Under the pieces are notes generated by a model, which had not been told where the DNA came from, made no database searches, and was given only the letters and a program-made list of their open reading frames with translations. A stretch of DNA of 64,000 nt. Source: Rhynochetos jubatus (lineage: Eukaryota; Chordata; Aves; Eurypygiformes; Rhynochetidae). The stretch spans positions 9,171,170-9,235,169 of the forward strand of contig CM050655.1 in the NCBI GenBank assembly GCA_027574665.1. Direction: 5' to 3'. Shown piece after piece: positions 49,238-62,055 of the stretch. The position numbers and the translations under genes were made by a program. Position 1 is the stretch's first letter, and every line of letters begins with the position of its first letter.

Positions 49238-52200
49238 CTGTTAAAAAGAAAGCATTTATGAAAAATTGAATTTTAACTCTCCTACAAAGTCAAAAGTTCA
49301 TTTTTGACAAAGATGATGTTTACCATTTTTAAATCTGTTGACTATTACTACTTATAAATGGCACAAGTCATTAACTACTTTGCTGGTTTTCTTGAAATGA
49401 ATTTTTGTCTGACAACAGCCAGTAGACCTGAGCTCTGATAATTAAAAAGAAAAACCAGAAGACAAAACCATGACAGTCAACAGTTTCCACAAAGTTCAAG
49501 TGACAACTACTAGCTACAGCATGCTCTACATCCATCTCAGAGGGAATTTCAAAGCTTTACAATAAAAGAATTTATTTAGTTATCTTAATGGCATCAAAGT
49601 AAATCCTATCAAATATAAATCATGTTCTTTGGAGTCTCTATAACTCCAGACACATCGGTTTGCCTTTGGGTTTCCCCCCCCCACCACCACCTTTACCTGA
49701 AAGCAACTTTTCATTGTAAGTCTATGCAGACTTCAAGACGCGCACACTCCCACTTAGCAATCCATTTAGTCATGTGGCTCCACGTTGGCTCCCATTATGT
49801 TGCCATCTTTGTTTTAATGACTAAGTCCACTAGCCATAGGCATACTACGCTAATGACAGTGCAAGATGAAGCAATAAAAAATTTCAAATTCCAAAATAAT
49901 TAACAAAGCCCCTTCCAAGAAGAGAATGATTGCATTAAGAAAACAGATAACATACCAATAAATTTTCCATAATAGTATAAAATTCAGAACCAAGTCAGAC
50001 TTCCCTAACAATTCTTAATTCTTATCTTCTACATCCAAATCCCTAGGACACCACAACATCTTCCACATCAGTACACCATGTGGAAGAACTCAAAGTGTCA
50101 GCCAGACTTCATTATACTGTATTTTTGGTTTCATGAACTATCAGATAATAAGTTACAGCTGAAATAAGACACTTCCAGGAGGGTGAAATTTTATCAGCAA
50201 CATACATACACTTTTCACAATTTTCCAACTCAGATGTGAAAAAAGCTATTTGGAAAAAACTCACTTGTGTCTGATAGAGAGGGCTTTGGCCAGGATTATT
50301 CTTAATTGTGCAACAAGCAGTGAAATACACAGAAAATAGGGAGGCATTAGCTAAAAGGAGAAGGGAGATGTTAAAACAAAGAATGGTGCAGGACTGAGTT
50401 AAGGAAGATCCACATAAAAGGAACCACAAGAGAAGAGACAGAAGAGTGAATGAATGTCAGTCAAGACAAGCGTTACATCCCATCAGTCCTTCACCCGCTC
50501 AAAGGTTGGAGACTTTTGTCTTAAAGAAATTAAATCCTCCCCTTTTCTCATGTTAAACCAAAATGAAAGCGCACAACTTCAGAAATGCACACATTCTGGG
50601 GACATACGAGAAAGATGCACATGAGCTCTTCAAAGGAAAAGAAGAGGAAAGGAAAAGAAAAGGAAATCTGACTGTCAGCCAGTGAGATTTGCCCACCTAA
50701 TATCCTTAAGCTCTTTGGAGAACGCAATGCTAAAAATCACCACATTAGACCAAAAGATGACTCAGTTTGGTCACTACAAAGACAAAATTTATCTCCTGTC
50801 TCAGGCACTGAGGCAAAAGTTTGGATTCATTTAAATTGAATGCATTTATTGAAGTATAGAAATGCTCAGTTATGTGCTGGCTTGCAACTCCAAGCACTAA
50901 ACTATCATGAATTCCAAGCTGATTGAGACAATCAGCTCTTCCACAATTATCAAAACCACATAGTGTATAGGAAAAAAGAAAAGTTTTTGGTGCAGCACTC
51001 ATTTTTTCACCAACTGCAATAATTTATCTTGCCTGTAAAATAATTTAAGAATTTTAACTGCCCAAAAAGGTTTACAATGGAGAGTAACTTCTGGATTTTT
51101 GGTTGATGGTTTGGGTTTTTTTTTGTTTGTTTGGGTTTTTTTGATAAGTCAGGGCTTTCATAGGAACCCTTAAGAAGAGTTTAAACTATATTGCTTGCTT
51201 TTAAAATTATTTATTCTATTGATTTTATTATTTATGGATTCTGTGCATTGCAACCACAGGAGTGGCACAAAGTTCTAGAAAAAAGACACTTGGGTGTGTA
51301 CTCTAGATGTTAAACTTGAAGGCTAACGTGATGTTGCTAGCTGTGCATGAGTAAAACTCCGCATACCCTAGTTCAGTGCTGCATCAGCTTTTAGTTCTGT
51401 TTTACCATTCTAGCCCAGGCAGTTTGAAGTGCCAGGATTTTATTTTTTTTCCTGAAACAAACTTGGAATTATCCCATAAAACCCTCAACTGCATATTTCA
51501 ACAGAATAGTTTTATTAGTGAATACTCAGTGTTATGCCACATGTCCTGAAAACAGCCATACTGCTTTCAAATGAACAAACCAGAAAACAGAACTCACTGT
51601 CCAAGTGATGTAGATACCTACATGTATTTATTTGTACAAATACTTTAGTTACAAAACATTTAGAGGAGATTCAGCCTAGGGATGAGTGAATCAGAGTTCA
51701 TCAGAGATCATTTAGACTGCGGAACCGCACCTCTGCTCAGGCTTCCCTCCTATAGGGTTTATACTGACCAGTACTCTCCTCACCTTGAAGGATGAACTGA
51801 CCACAAGAAGGAGCAAGCTAGTTTGGCAGCTAGATTTAATCACACAGTAAATAATCTCATGCTGCTGCTTCCCAAAAGGCGGGAAACGGTAAGCAATAGT
51901 TTATCTACATCTTCCCTTCCTCTCCCCAAGAGAAATCGTGGTGTTTATGCAGCCAAAATATGTAAGCTATTCTCAGCCCAGAACGTAGAGAACATGACAC
52001 AAGACACTGCAAGATGCCAACAAAACAAATAAGACTGTGCCCTGACCCCCCAAAATTGGCTCTAGTTGCAAATCATTGGGCCTTCATGAAAAAAACCTTC
52101 TGGTTTTAAGGCAGCTGGAAAAAAAGCTTTTGGATTCCTTGTATTCCAGCTTGAAAAATGTATAGTTTAAGCACTCTGGGGAGTTTTTATATCAAGATAG

Positions 52201-52274
52201 TAAGAAGTTATTTTTCCTTATGTTGTAACTTTTGTTTAGCTCATTTTGGATGGAAACTGAAACGCCCTAAATGC

Positions 52275-52291
52275 AAAAAAAAAAAAAAAAA
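52275..52291 (+). repeat. A17 homopolymer followed by C-triplet motifs
   Basis: Seventeen A, then caaacccaaaaaaccaaccc. An example of the recurrent A-run/CCC pattern. Confidence 0.88.
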
Positions 52292-55200
52292 CAAACCCAA
52301 AAAACCAACCCATGAGCATTTCAGAATTCAAAGGAAGTATTTTACAGGCGGTAGAGGGAAAACCAACCACCTCTCAAACAGACCTTTCTTCTTTTAAAAC
52401 AAGCACATTAAATGACAGTAGTAGTCTTTAAAGTTGGCATACTGCTAAAGTTATCTATTTCTGATCTTCCCACCGTTGGGATTTGTGCATCTTGGCCATT
52501 TCTGCCTCAGTTCTTATTGATGGTGAAAGGAGAAAAAAGAGTAAGAGGAACCTGCATCTGCCAGTGGGTTTCTGTAATTGGTTTTTCCCAACTGTAGCTC
52601 AGTGAGCTCCTTCCAGCCGAAATCACAAAAAGTAACGCTCAAAACTGCAAGCATAAATGCCAAAAGCCAGCAGTTTGTTATTTCATCAATGGCAAAATCT
52701 CTCGAAGGGTAAATACACCATTTTAACGTGCAGAGTACTTGGTCAATGAATAAGCATAGATGTGAAAAAACCTCGTAAACACATTTAAATTATATTTTCA
52801 GAACAGATAAATACAGATTAAACACGCAAGAATCTCTTTTTTAAAAAGTACAAAAAACTAGGTTTCATAGATACCCTGAAGATTTCATGCTATTAAAACC
52901 CCTAGAAAACAAAGAAATTGTATGTCCACCAGTGTTTCTATTTATCTGTCCATGTCATGTTTTGAACTGGTGAATTTCTGTCAAGGCGATTCCCTAGGTT
53001 TTCCTCCTCTGTGCAGATTAAACTAAACACACACCTAGGTTTGGGTCAACATCGTCAATGACACTAAACACTGAAACATACGAAGTACTGCTGCAGTGGT
53101 ACCTTATTTTCCACTCCCAAACAATGCAAATCCTCAGAGCACACCTAACTTCTTTGCTGCTTGGAATATTTCAAAGGCTGTGCTGCGTTTCTTGCGCGCA
53201 GACTGCAAATGCAGCCCGAGCACCTGGTGACAAACGCTCGAAGCTCAACATCCTGCATGAAGTATTTTGGTGTAAAAAAACCCCACAACGCTCCACTAAA
53301 ATCCAGAGTACATTGTAAGCGAGGACCTAAAAATTCAGTAAGTGGAGATAAAGCAGGCAACTAATGCCTATTTTAATTTGGCACCAAGAAATAAGTTTCA
53401 AACCCCCTTTTCCTAACAAGGGGAACGACCTCTAGCATTCTCAAGGCAGGAGGCAAAGTTACTTCTTAGAAGAGTTGACTGTAACAATGGCTGAGCAGAG
53501 CAGTTGGGTGAATTATACAAAAGAAAATTAAGGTGAATAGCTACAGGTGATCATAGCCATGAAAATAAAAATCATTACTGTTTCTGAAATAGAATAAAAC
53601 ACAGATGTGAATGAAAAGCCAGGGGAGTGGGGGACACACTAAGCAGTGATTCTTCTAATTAATTAACCCTTCTAAAAGTGACCCAGTTCATCTCTGGGGT
53701 ATTGGAGGCAGGTCCTTCGCATTCAGCAGGTTAAGTGCAAAAGCAAAAAAGGATACTATAGGGGAAAAACACTGATATCCTTCCATATCAGGAACTGCCT
53801 CGTTGTGTGCAGACAAAAAACATTAGTACAAAGTACACAATCAAGACAGAGCCCAAATTATATGCTGAATTATCTTTAGATTAGGTCTTCATGTCATTCT
53901 CCACCCTGCATCTGCACATCTGAGAGATCATTTCTTAGTATAAAATCACCTTGCCGCAAGACAAAAAGGTTTTATCAAATAAGATGTGATTTTCACAAGC
54001 AATATTAAGTTTAAAATTGAAAGAAGTTTGATGCAATGGTAATGTAACAAAGGAAAAAATACATGGGGAAAGAGGGGGAAAACTACTGTCAATTACAAAA
54101 AGAACACAACTACACTGAAGTACAAGACAAAACATAGATTGCAGAGCTGCATCAGTAGCTCTGCCCCCACCTCTGGTCCAAAGAAACTGCAAGGATTAAG
54201 ATGTCTGAGCAGATACTGGGGAGGGACTGGAAACGCAGGATAGACTCCGTTCCTTTATATTGTGCGAGCACACCTCCAAGCAGCAAGTATAAGGGCACAT
54301 CTAGGGAACTATTACTGGCAACATGACCATCTGCAACTTGAGACCCAATTGCATCTCGAGTTCAAGATGGCTTGTAATGTCCGCTTCAACAAATCATCAA
54401 TAAACATCCCCTTCTCCACCGACATAGTTGAGAACTATGAAGCGCCTGGAGCCAGAAGCAACCCCCAACATGCACTGCTGAGAAGTGCTTCCCAATGTAA
54501 ATGTGTACAGCTAAAAATTGCTGCAGAGGAGAAAATCCCATGTGTGAGGATAAGGCAAGGACAGGGAAGGCCAGAGAGGATTAGAAGAAGGTATTATCTA
54601 CATAAAGGTTATCATAATACAAATTGTGTAAACGGATGTTTGGTAATATTGCTTTTAACTTGCACCTCCATCAGGTTAAAGAAAACAGCAATACTTTATG
54701 GATTACCGTAGATTGCTAAATTTATGGAGGGTAACTCATACTCGAGAAGTATTTCACACATGGCTGCTGAAGGAAAGGTGACTGATTGTTTTGTCACCTC
54801 ACTGCATCCATCCCCTTTTTCAAGGGCACTGTCTTCTGAGAACCATTTTCCCCCATCATCAAGGAAATTTGTTCCATCAGTTTTACAGAAGGCAAAGATG
54901 AAAGTTACTGTACAGCAGGAAAAAAAAGAAATCCAGGAATCCCAATAGAAAAAGGGAAAGTAGTACCACAGTAACGGCCTGTCAAAGCTTGACAAATATG
55001 CTTCTCCAAAACCATGGAGTATTTATGGGAAGATAGTTTTACTGCCATAAAACTAACACTCTTTTGGAGTGTTTTAGATGCAAAACAGTCAAGCATTTGC
55101 TGTTTTAAGTGCTGAAAGCCAAGCATTATGCTGATATTCCACTAAGCTCCACAGGTAGAAAGATTCCTGCCATCAACACCCACCCCGACTTCTCCCAGCA

Positions 55201-58200
55201 CAACCCATTCCTGAACCCTACCACATATATATTTTTGCCCTGAACAGGTATATTTTCATTGCTTAATTATTCGCAGAACACACTGTTTAAAGGATAAAAT
55301 GGGAAATACTTAACCTCACTGCTTAAATCATAATGCTGCTTGAATTAAGCTTCAAAAACAAAGGCTTAATCAGCCGATTTCTCTTAATTACCAAACCCAC
55401 TCCACAACCACGTTTCTTACAAAAAATAGATCAAAACATGATCGAATTTTACCACCATCTGTTACAGATTTTCAAGCATTTGTGTTTCCAAATATTACAT
55501 AAAATATTCTACAGCACACAACGTTAATTCAGTAGTTAACTGAAAACACTATGAGAGAGAGAGTGGTCTGACCATACTTATCTTACCACACAATAAACAC
55601 TGTCCTCATTTTTGTGCCTGTTATCCTTTACACCTAGAATAATCTTCAATAATTAGCAAGATTGGTTAATAAAGAACTGGCATGCAGTGTTGTGTTAACC
55701 TCAGTCACATCTGCAAAATGGCTGGTTGGTAGACACAAACACTCATTTTAAGACAGATACAGGTCCTCACTCATCGTCACTCACAACGGCACAGAAGCCA
55801 TGTTTGATACCAACACTTTCTCCTAAGTGTCCAGTTCTCATAAATCAAGAGCTCCAACTGCTTCAACTCAACAAAAAAAGCCACAAAAGGTGAACAGGCA
55901 ATTCAACAAGTATTTCTAAATCAAACTGAACATGAACAGCATAAACTTGAGTGGTGAATACTGCTTTAAGAACCATAACGAAATCTGGGGCTCAGCACAG
56001 AATATTTAAAAGTTGAACGTTCCAACTAATCAGCAATTTTATGTAAATTTCAACACCACCACCATAGGTCTTTCTAAGATAACAGACAAAAATACATCCA
56101 AACACAGTCACAGTTTAGGTGCAAAAATCTGCTTATAGTTAACAACAGAGGAGTACCAGGGCAAAGGGATATCCAGCTCACTAACTCTCACCAAAAAAGC
56201 CATAATTCAGTACTGCAGATTTAGCTCGTTACAAATCTGTAACATTCAAATGAGCATTTCTTTTTGGAAAATGAAGCCATTACATGTCCAATCTAATCAG
56301 CATGAACCCAAATGGTGACATGTGACAGTTTTAAAATGAGACCTCAGGATGCCTAGTAAACACACACAAGTTTTGCCAGTCTGAATGTTTTGTTTCAGTG
56401 ACACAAAATGTTCACCTTGCATCTTCTACTTTTAGAGAAGTTGTATTAGTGTGGCTCCTTCACTATGGATGCGTTTAGAGTAGCATAAACAAGCTTACTC
56501 TTAGAGCTTGTTCAAAACATGGAATATCATTTGCCTGAAAATTATAAAAATAAGATTTCTGTATAAGCAAGAGAAGACCTGTACTGAAGAGTCATTGTAG
56601 GGAAGTATAATTCTACGTGGGCTGATACTTATTTCTTCTTCTAACGCCACAGTGGTGAAGAAGCGGTATCTGAGAGGATGACTAATCCCTGAACATGAGT
56701 TTTGGCAGCAAGAACAGAACAGTGGGTGTAGCTGGAACCAGAAGGAGTATTATATTTAATGGTCTGTTGTTTTTTGGGGGGTTAGAGGGGAGTAGAAAGC
56801 AGAGGAAGAACAAGACACAAAAAAGAAATTATGTAAAGTTACTCAGGAACAGACAGTGTGATTTCAGTCTGTGCAAGTGGTGAGGGCAGAGTAAGCAGTT
56901 AAGTTGCCAGAGCCAGAACACACCAACGGTCCACCATCAAGGACTACTGCACTTGATGAGGAAATATGCGGCATGTAACAACTTAAAAAAGAGGAGATGA
57001 CAAAACTTAGGCCAAAGCTTGGTGCGACTACGTGGCTCTTGCAAGTCGGTCCTACATTAGGGGTATAGCAATGCTTTTTCCCATAAAGTGGTCTACATAC
57101 GAAGTTCAAAACTAGAGTTCAATGTTTGTATTACAGCTGCTACTCTAATAAGAGGGCAGAACAGTGTGCCTGACTGCACGGTATTAATGCTACCTTTCTG
57201 CAGGTAAGGGCGAGGGGCTATTTCTGAGCAGGAGCAGTCGCAGATGGCCCAAGGCACCCACTCCAGGCTTCAGCACTGTTTAGAGTGTGCAGTTTGTACT
57301 CCTGCATGGTATAAAACACATCTGCTGTGCACAGAGGTGGCATAGTAAGAATTAGAACCATAAAACATAGAAAAAACTTTAAGTTTGTTCTTAATTTAGA
57401 TTGCCAGTACTAATAGTTTACACTTAGGTATAAACTACTTAGAAATACACACCAAAATGATGCATCGGGAGGACAAGGACCAAGCCCCAGTTGTGTAAGT
57501 TCCTGTACAGGAAGGAGCAGTACACCAGCTGAGTGCCTTCCAACATGTGAGGACATGAGGGCATGGGTCTCTTGTAAGGTAAGGGGTACCAGATGTTCCT
57601 GTTTTCCATTGTAACGGTCAGAACCCCCAAACATATTTTTAGAAAAGTATCTCTACGCGACTACACGGCTAGTCCTTCTCCCCTATCCTTACCTGTCTTT
57701 GAAAAGGAGGACATTTAAATTATTTTAGATACTATCACATGGGACAACCTGTATCGATAAGGTTCAACACTGTCATACATGGGCTTTTTTCAGGCTTTCA
57801 CTGCAAGTCATTTGTTTCAATACTGCAGGAATTTAACCTTCACATGCTAATTTGTCCATCTTTGTTAAACTGAATTTTTTTTATATGGCAAAATAACTTT
57901 ATCAAAAAATTAAAGTCTTCCTGAATTTTCCAACTCATCTAGATTGAGGTATAAACACCCAAGAGTAGGAAGACATGCCTGTTTCCCATTCGCATACTTC
58001 TATGCAGCTTCACGTCAAACGGAGCAAAATACTGACATGCCTTGTTCCAGCTTCTCATGACCAATGATTTTGTGGTCTGCATGTACAGACTTTGAGACTG
58101 CCACAAAGAAGCAAGCGGGCTGTTTGTTGTCAAGGGCTATATCCTAGCCCAGATTAACTCCAAACAACCTTAGAATCTTCACTAAGCTTGTTCTAGGTAA

Positions 58201-58569
58201 TTCTCAACTATTCCTAGTGACTTCATTAAGAATTAAGGCAAGCACGTGCTGGATGAAGAGGTCCTTAAACCTCAATTAGAGGACAAGATTAACATCATGG
58301 GCAATGTATTAATTTATTAACTTATTCATAGTTTTGATGAAATGGTGTCAGCTGACAATACTTCAAAAACTAATTTACAGATTATATGCAATGGTAATAA
58401 AGGCAGCAGAGTAAACAACAGCTATACAACTCAAACTTTCAGGCTATCAATAAAAGCTGTAAATCAGTGAAGTGAGAATTGGGGAAAGCTACCTACGTGT
58501 ATTTGGCTTTGGAATTTATATTGTTTCCTTTGCCATTAAGGCATTTTTAGCTTAGAAGGGAAGAGAACA

Positions 58570-58583
58570 CATGCATGCATGCA
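58570..58583 (+). repeat. (ATGC)n short palindromic repeat
   Basis: Three ATGC units followed by CACACAC. Self-complementary; small. Confidence 0.85.
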
Positions 58584-61500
58584 CACACTGCATTTTTTTT
58601 TAAACTTCACCTGACATGAACTGGGAAAGACTGTTCTTAAAACAAGGGTCTTGTTTAAGGAAGCAAGTATTGCTTGCAATACTGCACTAAGTGAACTTTC
58701 TGCAACAATAATATTTACAGAACTCTGTACTTACTTCACAAATACAGCAAATAAAGTTAAGTGAGAAGAAAACTCTATTAGTCAAATGCCCTTAACCTAC
58801 GGATAAACATTAAAGTCCTTCCTTTACTTGATTTGAATATAATATTTCCATTGAGGGCAAATACAAATCAAAGGTCACAGATAATACTATACTTTCAGTC
58901 ACTTATTTAAGATAAAAGTAAAAAATGTAAAGGGATTATCTAAGCATGAAAAAAGCTATGAACGACCTGTGTGTACAACACATCATTAGTAACACCATTA
59001 TGCAGCCAAGTCTCCTCTCCAAAAGCAGAAGCATCAAGTCTCCTCCCTACAAACCAGTAACCCAGTGTATATTATTAGTTTGTACCACACTCATACTCAC
59101 CTACTTTCCTCATTTTTTTTCCAGAGCGAAAGGAAAGAATAGAAGCATTTCTGAGGAGAAAAATCCCTCCTCTCTTTTAAAAGAGGGTTTCACTTTCAGG
59201 GTGAAGAGGATTAAGCATCTCAACTGAGACTGTGGTGACAAATGGTTCCTCTTCTGTTGCTTTTGTTAATGCAAGAGATCTTGTCCAAAATGTTAAACAT
59301 AGCAATAAGGTGGCATCACACGGAACTCCATCATCAGCTAAAACTCTGGTTCCCTTGGAAATCAGACCAAGCTCCAAGCAGTGATGTAGAGAGTCACACC
59401 GTGTAATACTACAGGATCAAAATCCACCGTTTCTGGCCAAGGGAATTATTCACAAGCAACTCAGGAAGGACAGTTAGTTTTACCACTTCTACCTACAGCA
59501 GGCACTTCAAGGATTAGGGAGCATTTTTGTGACCCAGGTAAACTCTCAAGATTGCCCCCAATATGTCAGAAGCAACACAGAAGAAAGTGAAGATTAAAAA
59601 AACACCCTGGTAATTAGTCCATTCCCTTAACAAAACGGCTGCTGTAATAGACTAGAGACATGACAAATGCAGTTTTCCACAAGAATAAAGCCTTCCCACC
59701 ACTTAGCTCTGCCTGAACTAAGCAAAAAGTTAAGTAAGCATTCCTGATTTACCTTTGCAGAGAAACTGATCCAACCTAAACAGTCTCCTTCTTTCCACTG
59801 GGTGAGGTTTTGCCAAAAAGGAGGCAACCCGCTCAATCTCAAGATTTCCTGCAAACGTTGACTATCACTGACAGCTCCCTTTCAATTCTCTAATCCATAC
59901 CACCCTCTCCAAGCAGTCGCTTCCTCTTCCCAGGAAGCTAAATGAGAGGAAGCCCAATATAAATTAGAAGTGCATGCCCGCGTTCCTGTCACAGCCTAGC
60001 ACAGCTGGGCGTTTCAAGCAAATTCTGGAAACGTATGGCCTTAATATATCCCTGTCACATGCTAGGAGCCAAACTCTACATCAAGAGGTTATGCTAATGC
60101 AATACTGGTTTCTACCCAGAAAAAGTGGAAGGTGTGGAACCAGTTTCTGCACTTCAAAACTGCTCCTGTGGTCGAAACAGAGACAAAACCCATGATAATG
60201 TATAATAACCATGAAGTCTATGTCTCACAAGCAAGATAAATAACACTGGAAGAAACCGATAGCTGAGCAGTTGCATCAGAAATGGGAACATAGCCTTAGG
60301 GAAACTGTAACTATAAATAGGCAGTTCAAGAGTAGTCATGGATGAAGACACATGGAAAGCCCTTCAGAAGTTACTGCTGAACGTGGATAATAATCAGCCT
60401 GAGACATCTTAGTCTTGGGTCAATGATTAATTATGACTAAAAATGCCCTAAGTCGTTCACATTTGAAGCTCTACCTACACAGTTCACGTTCAGAGATTAA
60501 AAAGGAATACCAACCAACTTTCAGCCTGACCTACTGCAGACAGGAAAATACCAATAAATTTAACTAAAAAGTTGTATCAGTATACACTATCTGTACTTAC
60601 AGAAGCATTAATGTATACATAAACACTTTACCAGTATATTCACACATAAAAGTGAGGTTTGCCCCAGATCAACCTAACCAACATTTTTGGAAGATAAGTG
60701 AAAACACAGGATGTTGCTAAACAAGCTCATTTACCGTCTTAGACAAACAAACAGTGCTTGAGGCAGCTTCCTTACTGCCTTTGCTGCCACAGCCTCCTGA
60801 ACAAACAAAGGTAATGTACTTTCATTACCAACTGCATACAGAAGGGGAATTTAACTGAAAGGTAATTAAAGATGCCATTCGATATACCTATTTTTCACAT
60901 CCTGAAATAATCACAATATTTTTGGTTTTTTGGGTTTGGTTGGTTTTTTTTGTTTTTTAATCTCTTACTGGCACTGTTTCCAATATCTAACAGAAAAGCA
61001 AATCATTTTAAAGGATGGTTTCACCAAATACTGCTTTCAAAATGGCCTCAGTAACTTTTAAGGTGCTACTCATTTAATAAAATAAGAAGCTACAGATAAA
61101 GAATGTTGCACGTAAGGACCAGAAGGAAAAAAGTCTTCCTTTACACTCCTAAGCACCTAATAATTAACAGAAGAGATTTTGGTACACACATGAAACATTT
61201 GCACTTGTGCATCTTCACACTTCTAAGCATAATTACATCCCCTTTGGGGAATAACACGAGACTGGAGTCAAGAGAAGCACAAGCATTTAAACACTCATTT
61301 TGCCTAAATCCAGTAATAACTTAGAAAAACCCTAGGTGTCTGCAACTGCACAAATGAACATATTCCTACAAACACCATTTACCTTCAATTAAAAACAAAA
61401 CCCAACCCTCACAAAACTGAAACAGTCCCACACATTCAAAACCAATGAACGTCACAAGTTACAGCTGGCTGGTAGTACACTGAGCATTGCACAAAGCCAA

Positions 61501-61864
61501 ATTCTGCAAACCATCTCCTGAAAGCCAGGAAAGGAAGCGCTGAGGAGCTCCTTCAGAAATACTCCAAGAACCCATGACTAAAACACATGCACACTGAATT
61601 ATGCTGAAGTGAGCAGCTTACATCTGACCTAGAGCCAAGCACTTGGGCAGAGAACCACGTGTGATCATTTCCAGTCACTACCTTCTGCACGTGCAGCCCC
61701 ACGTGGGCCCAAGCACTCCACCCAACTTCTACTAAACCCACAACATTCACCTGTCACCCGCCACACTGTCACAGTCCTACGATAAGGCTAGATGTACACT
61801 CCTGCCCCAAGAAATTTCTGAATGCAAGGTTATCAGCAGCACTAGGAATTCCAAGTGTTTCAGG

Positions 61865-61886
61865 AAAAAAAAAAAAAAAAAAAAAA
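61865..61886 (+). repeat. A22 homopolymer
   Basis: The longest homopolymer in the window. No retropseudogene body or SINE was recognised upstream. Confidence 0.9.
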
Positions 61887-61974
61887 GACTATGAGGCAAA
61901 AACTAAAAGCAAACAGAAATGATGCATTAAATTCCCCTCTGTCCACACAGCAGACCCTCATCTGTTTTGGATTA

Positions 61975-62055
61975 TGAACTCTTCAGGGCAGAGACCCACC
62001 ACCTTCTTTCATTTTACACAAGAGTGCCATGCATATCTATAGGGCCACATAAATT
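61975..62055 (+). mobile_element. Possible ancient L3/CR1-like 3' tail
   Basis: Contains ctcttcagggcagagaccc followed by tttacacaagagtgccatgc. This resembles the conserved 3' end shared by old L3/MIR-type elements of amniotes (gggcagggac... then tttgtacagtgcctagca). The match is from memory and degenerate. Confidence 0.3.

Noticed and set aside
52080-52115. Minus-strand CCAGAAG followed by gttttt, considered as the end of BICC1 exon 2
   Set aside because: The upstream codons do not match the expected GEDFF peptide, and gttttt is a poor donor.
61660-61695. Minus-strand GTGCAGAAG followed by gtagtg, considered as an exon 2 donor
   Set aside because: The encoded residues (GLHVQK) do not match BICC1, and nothing else supports an exon.
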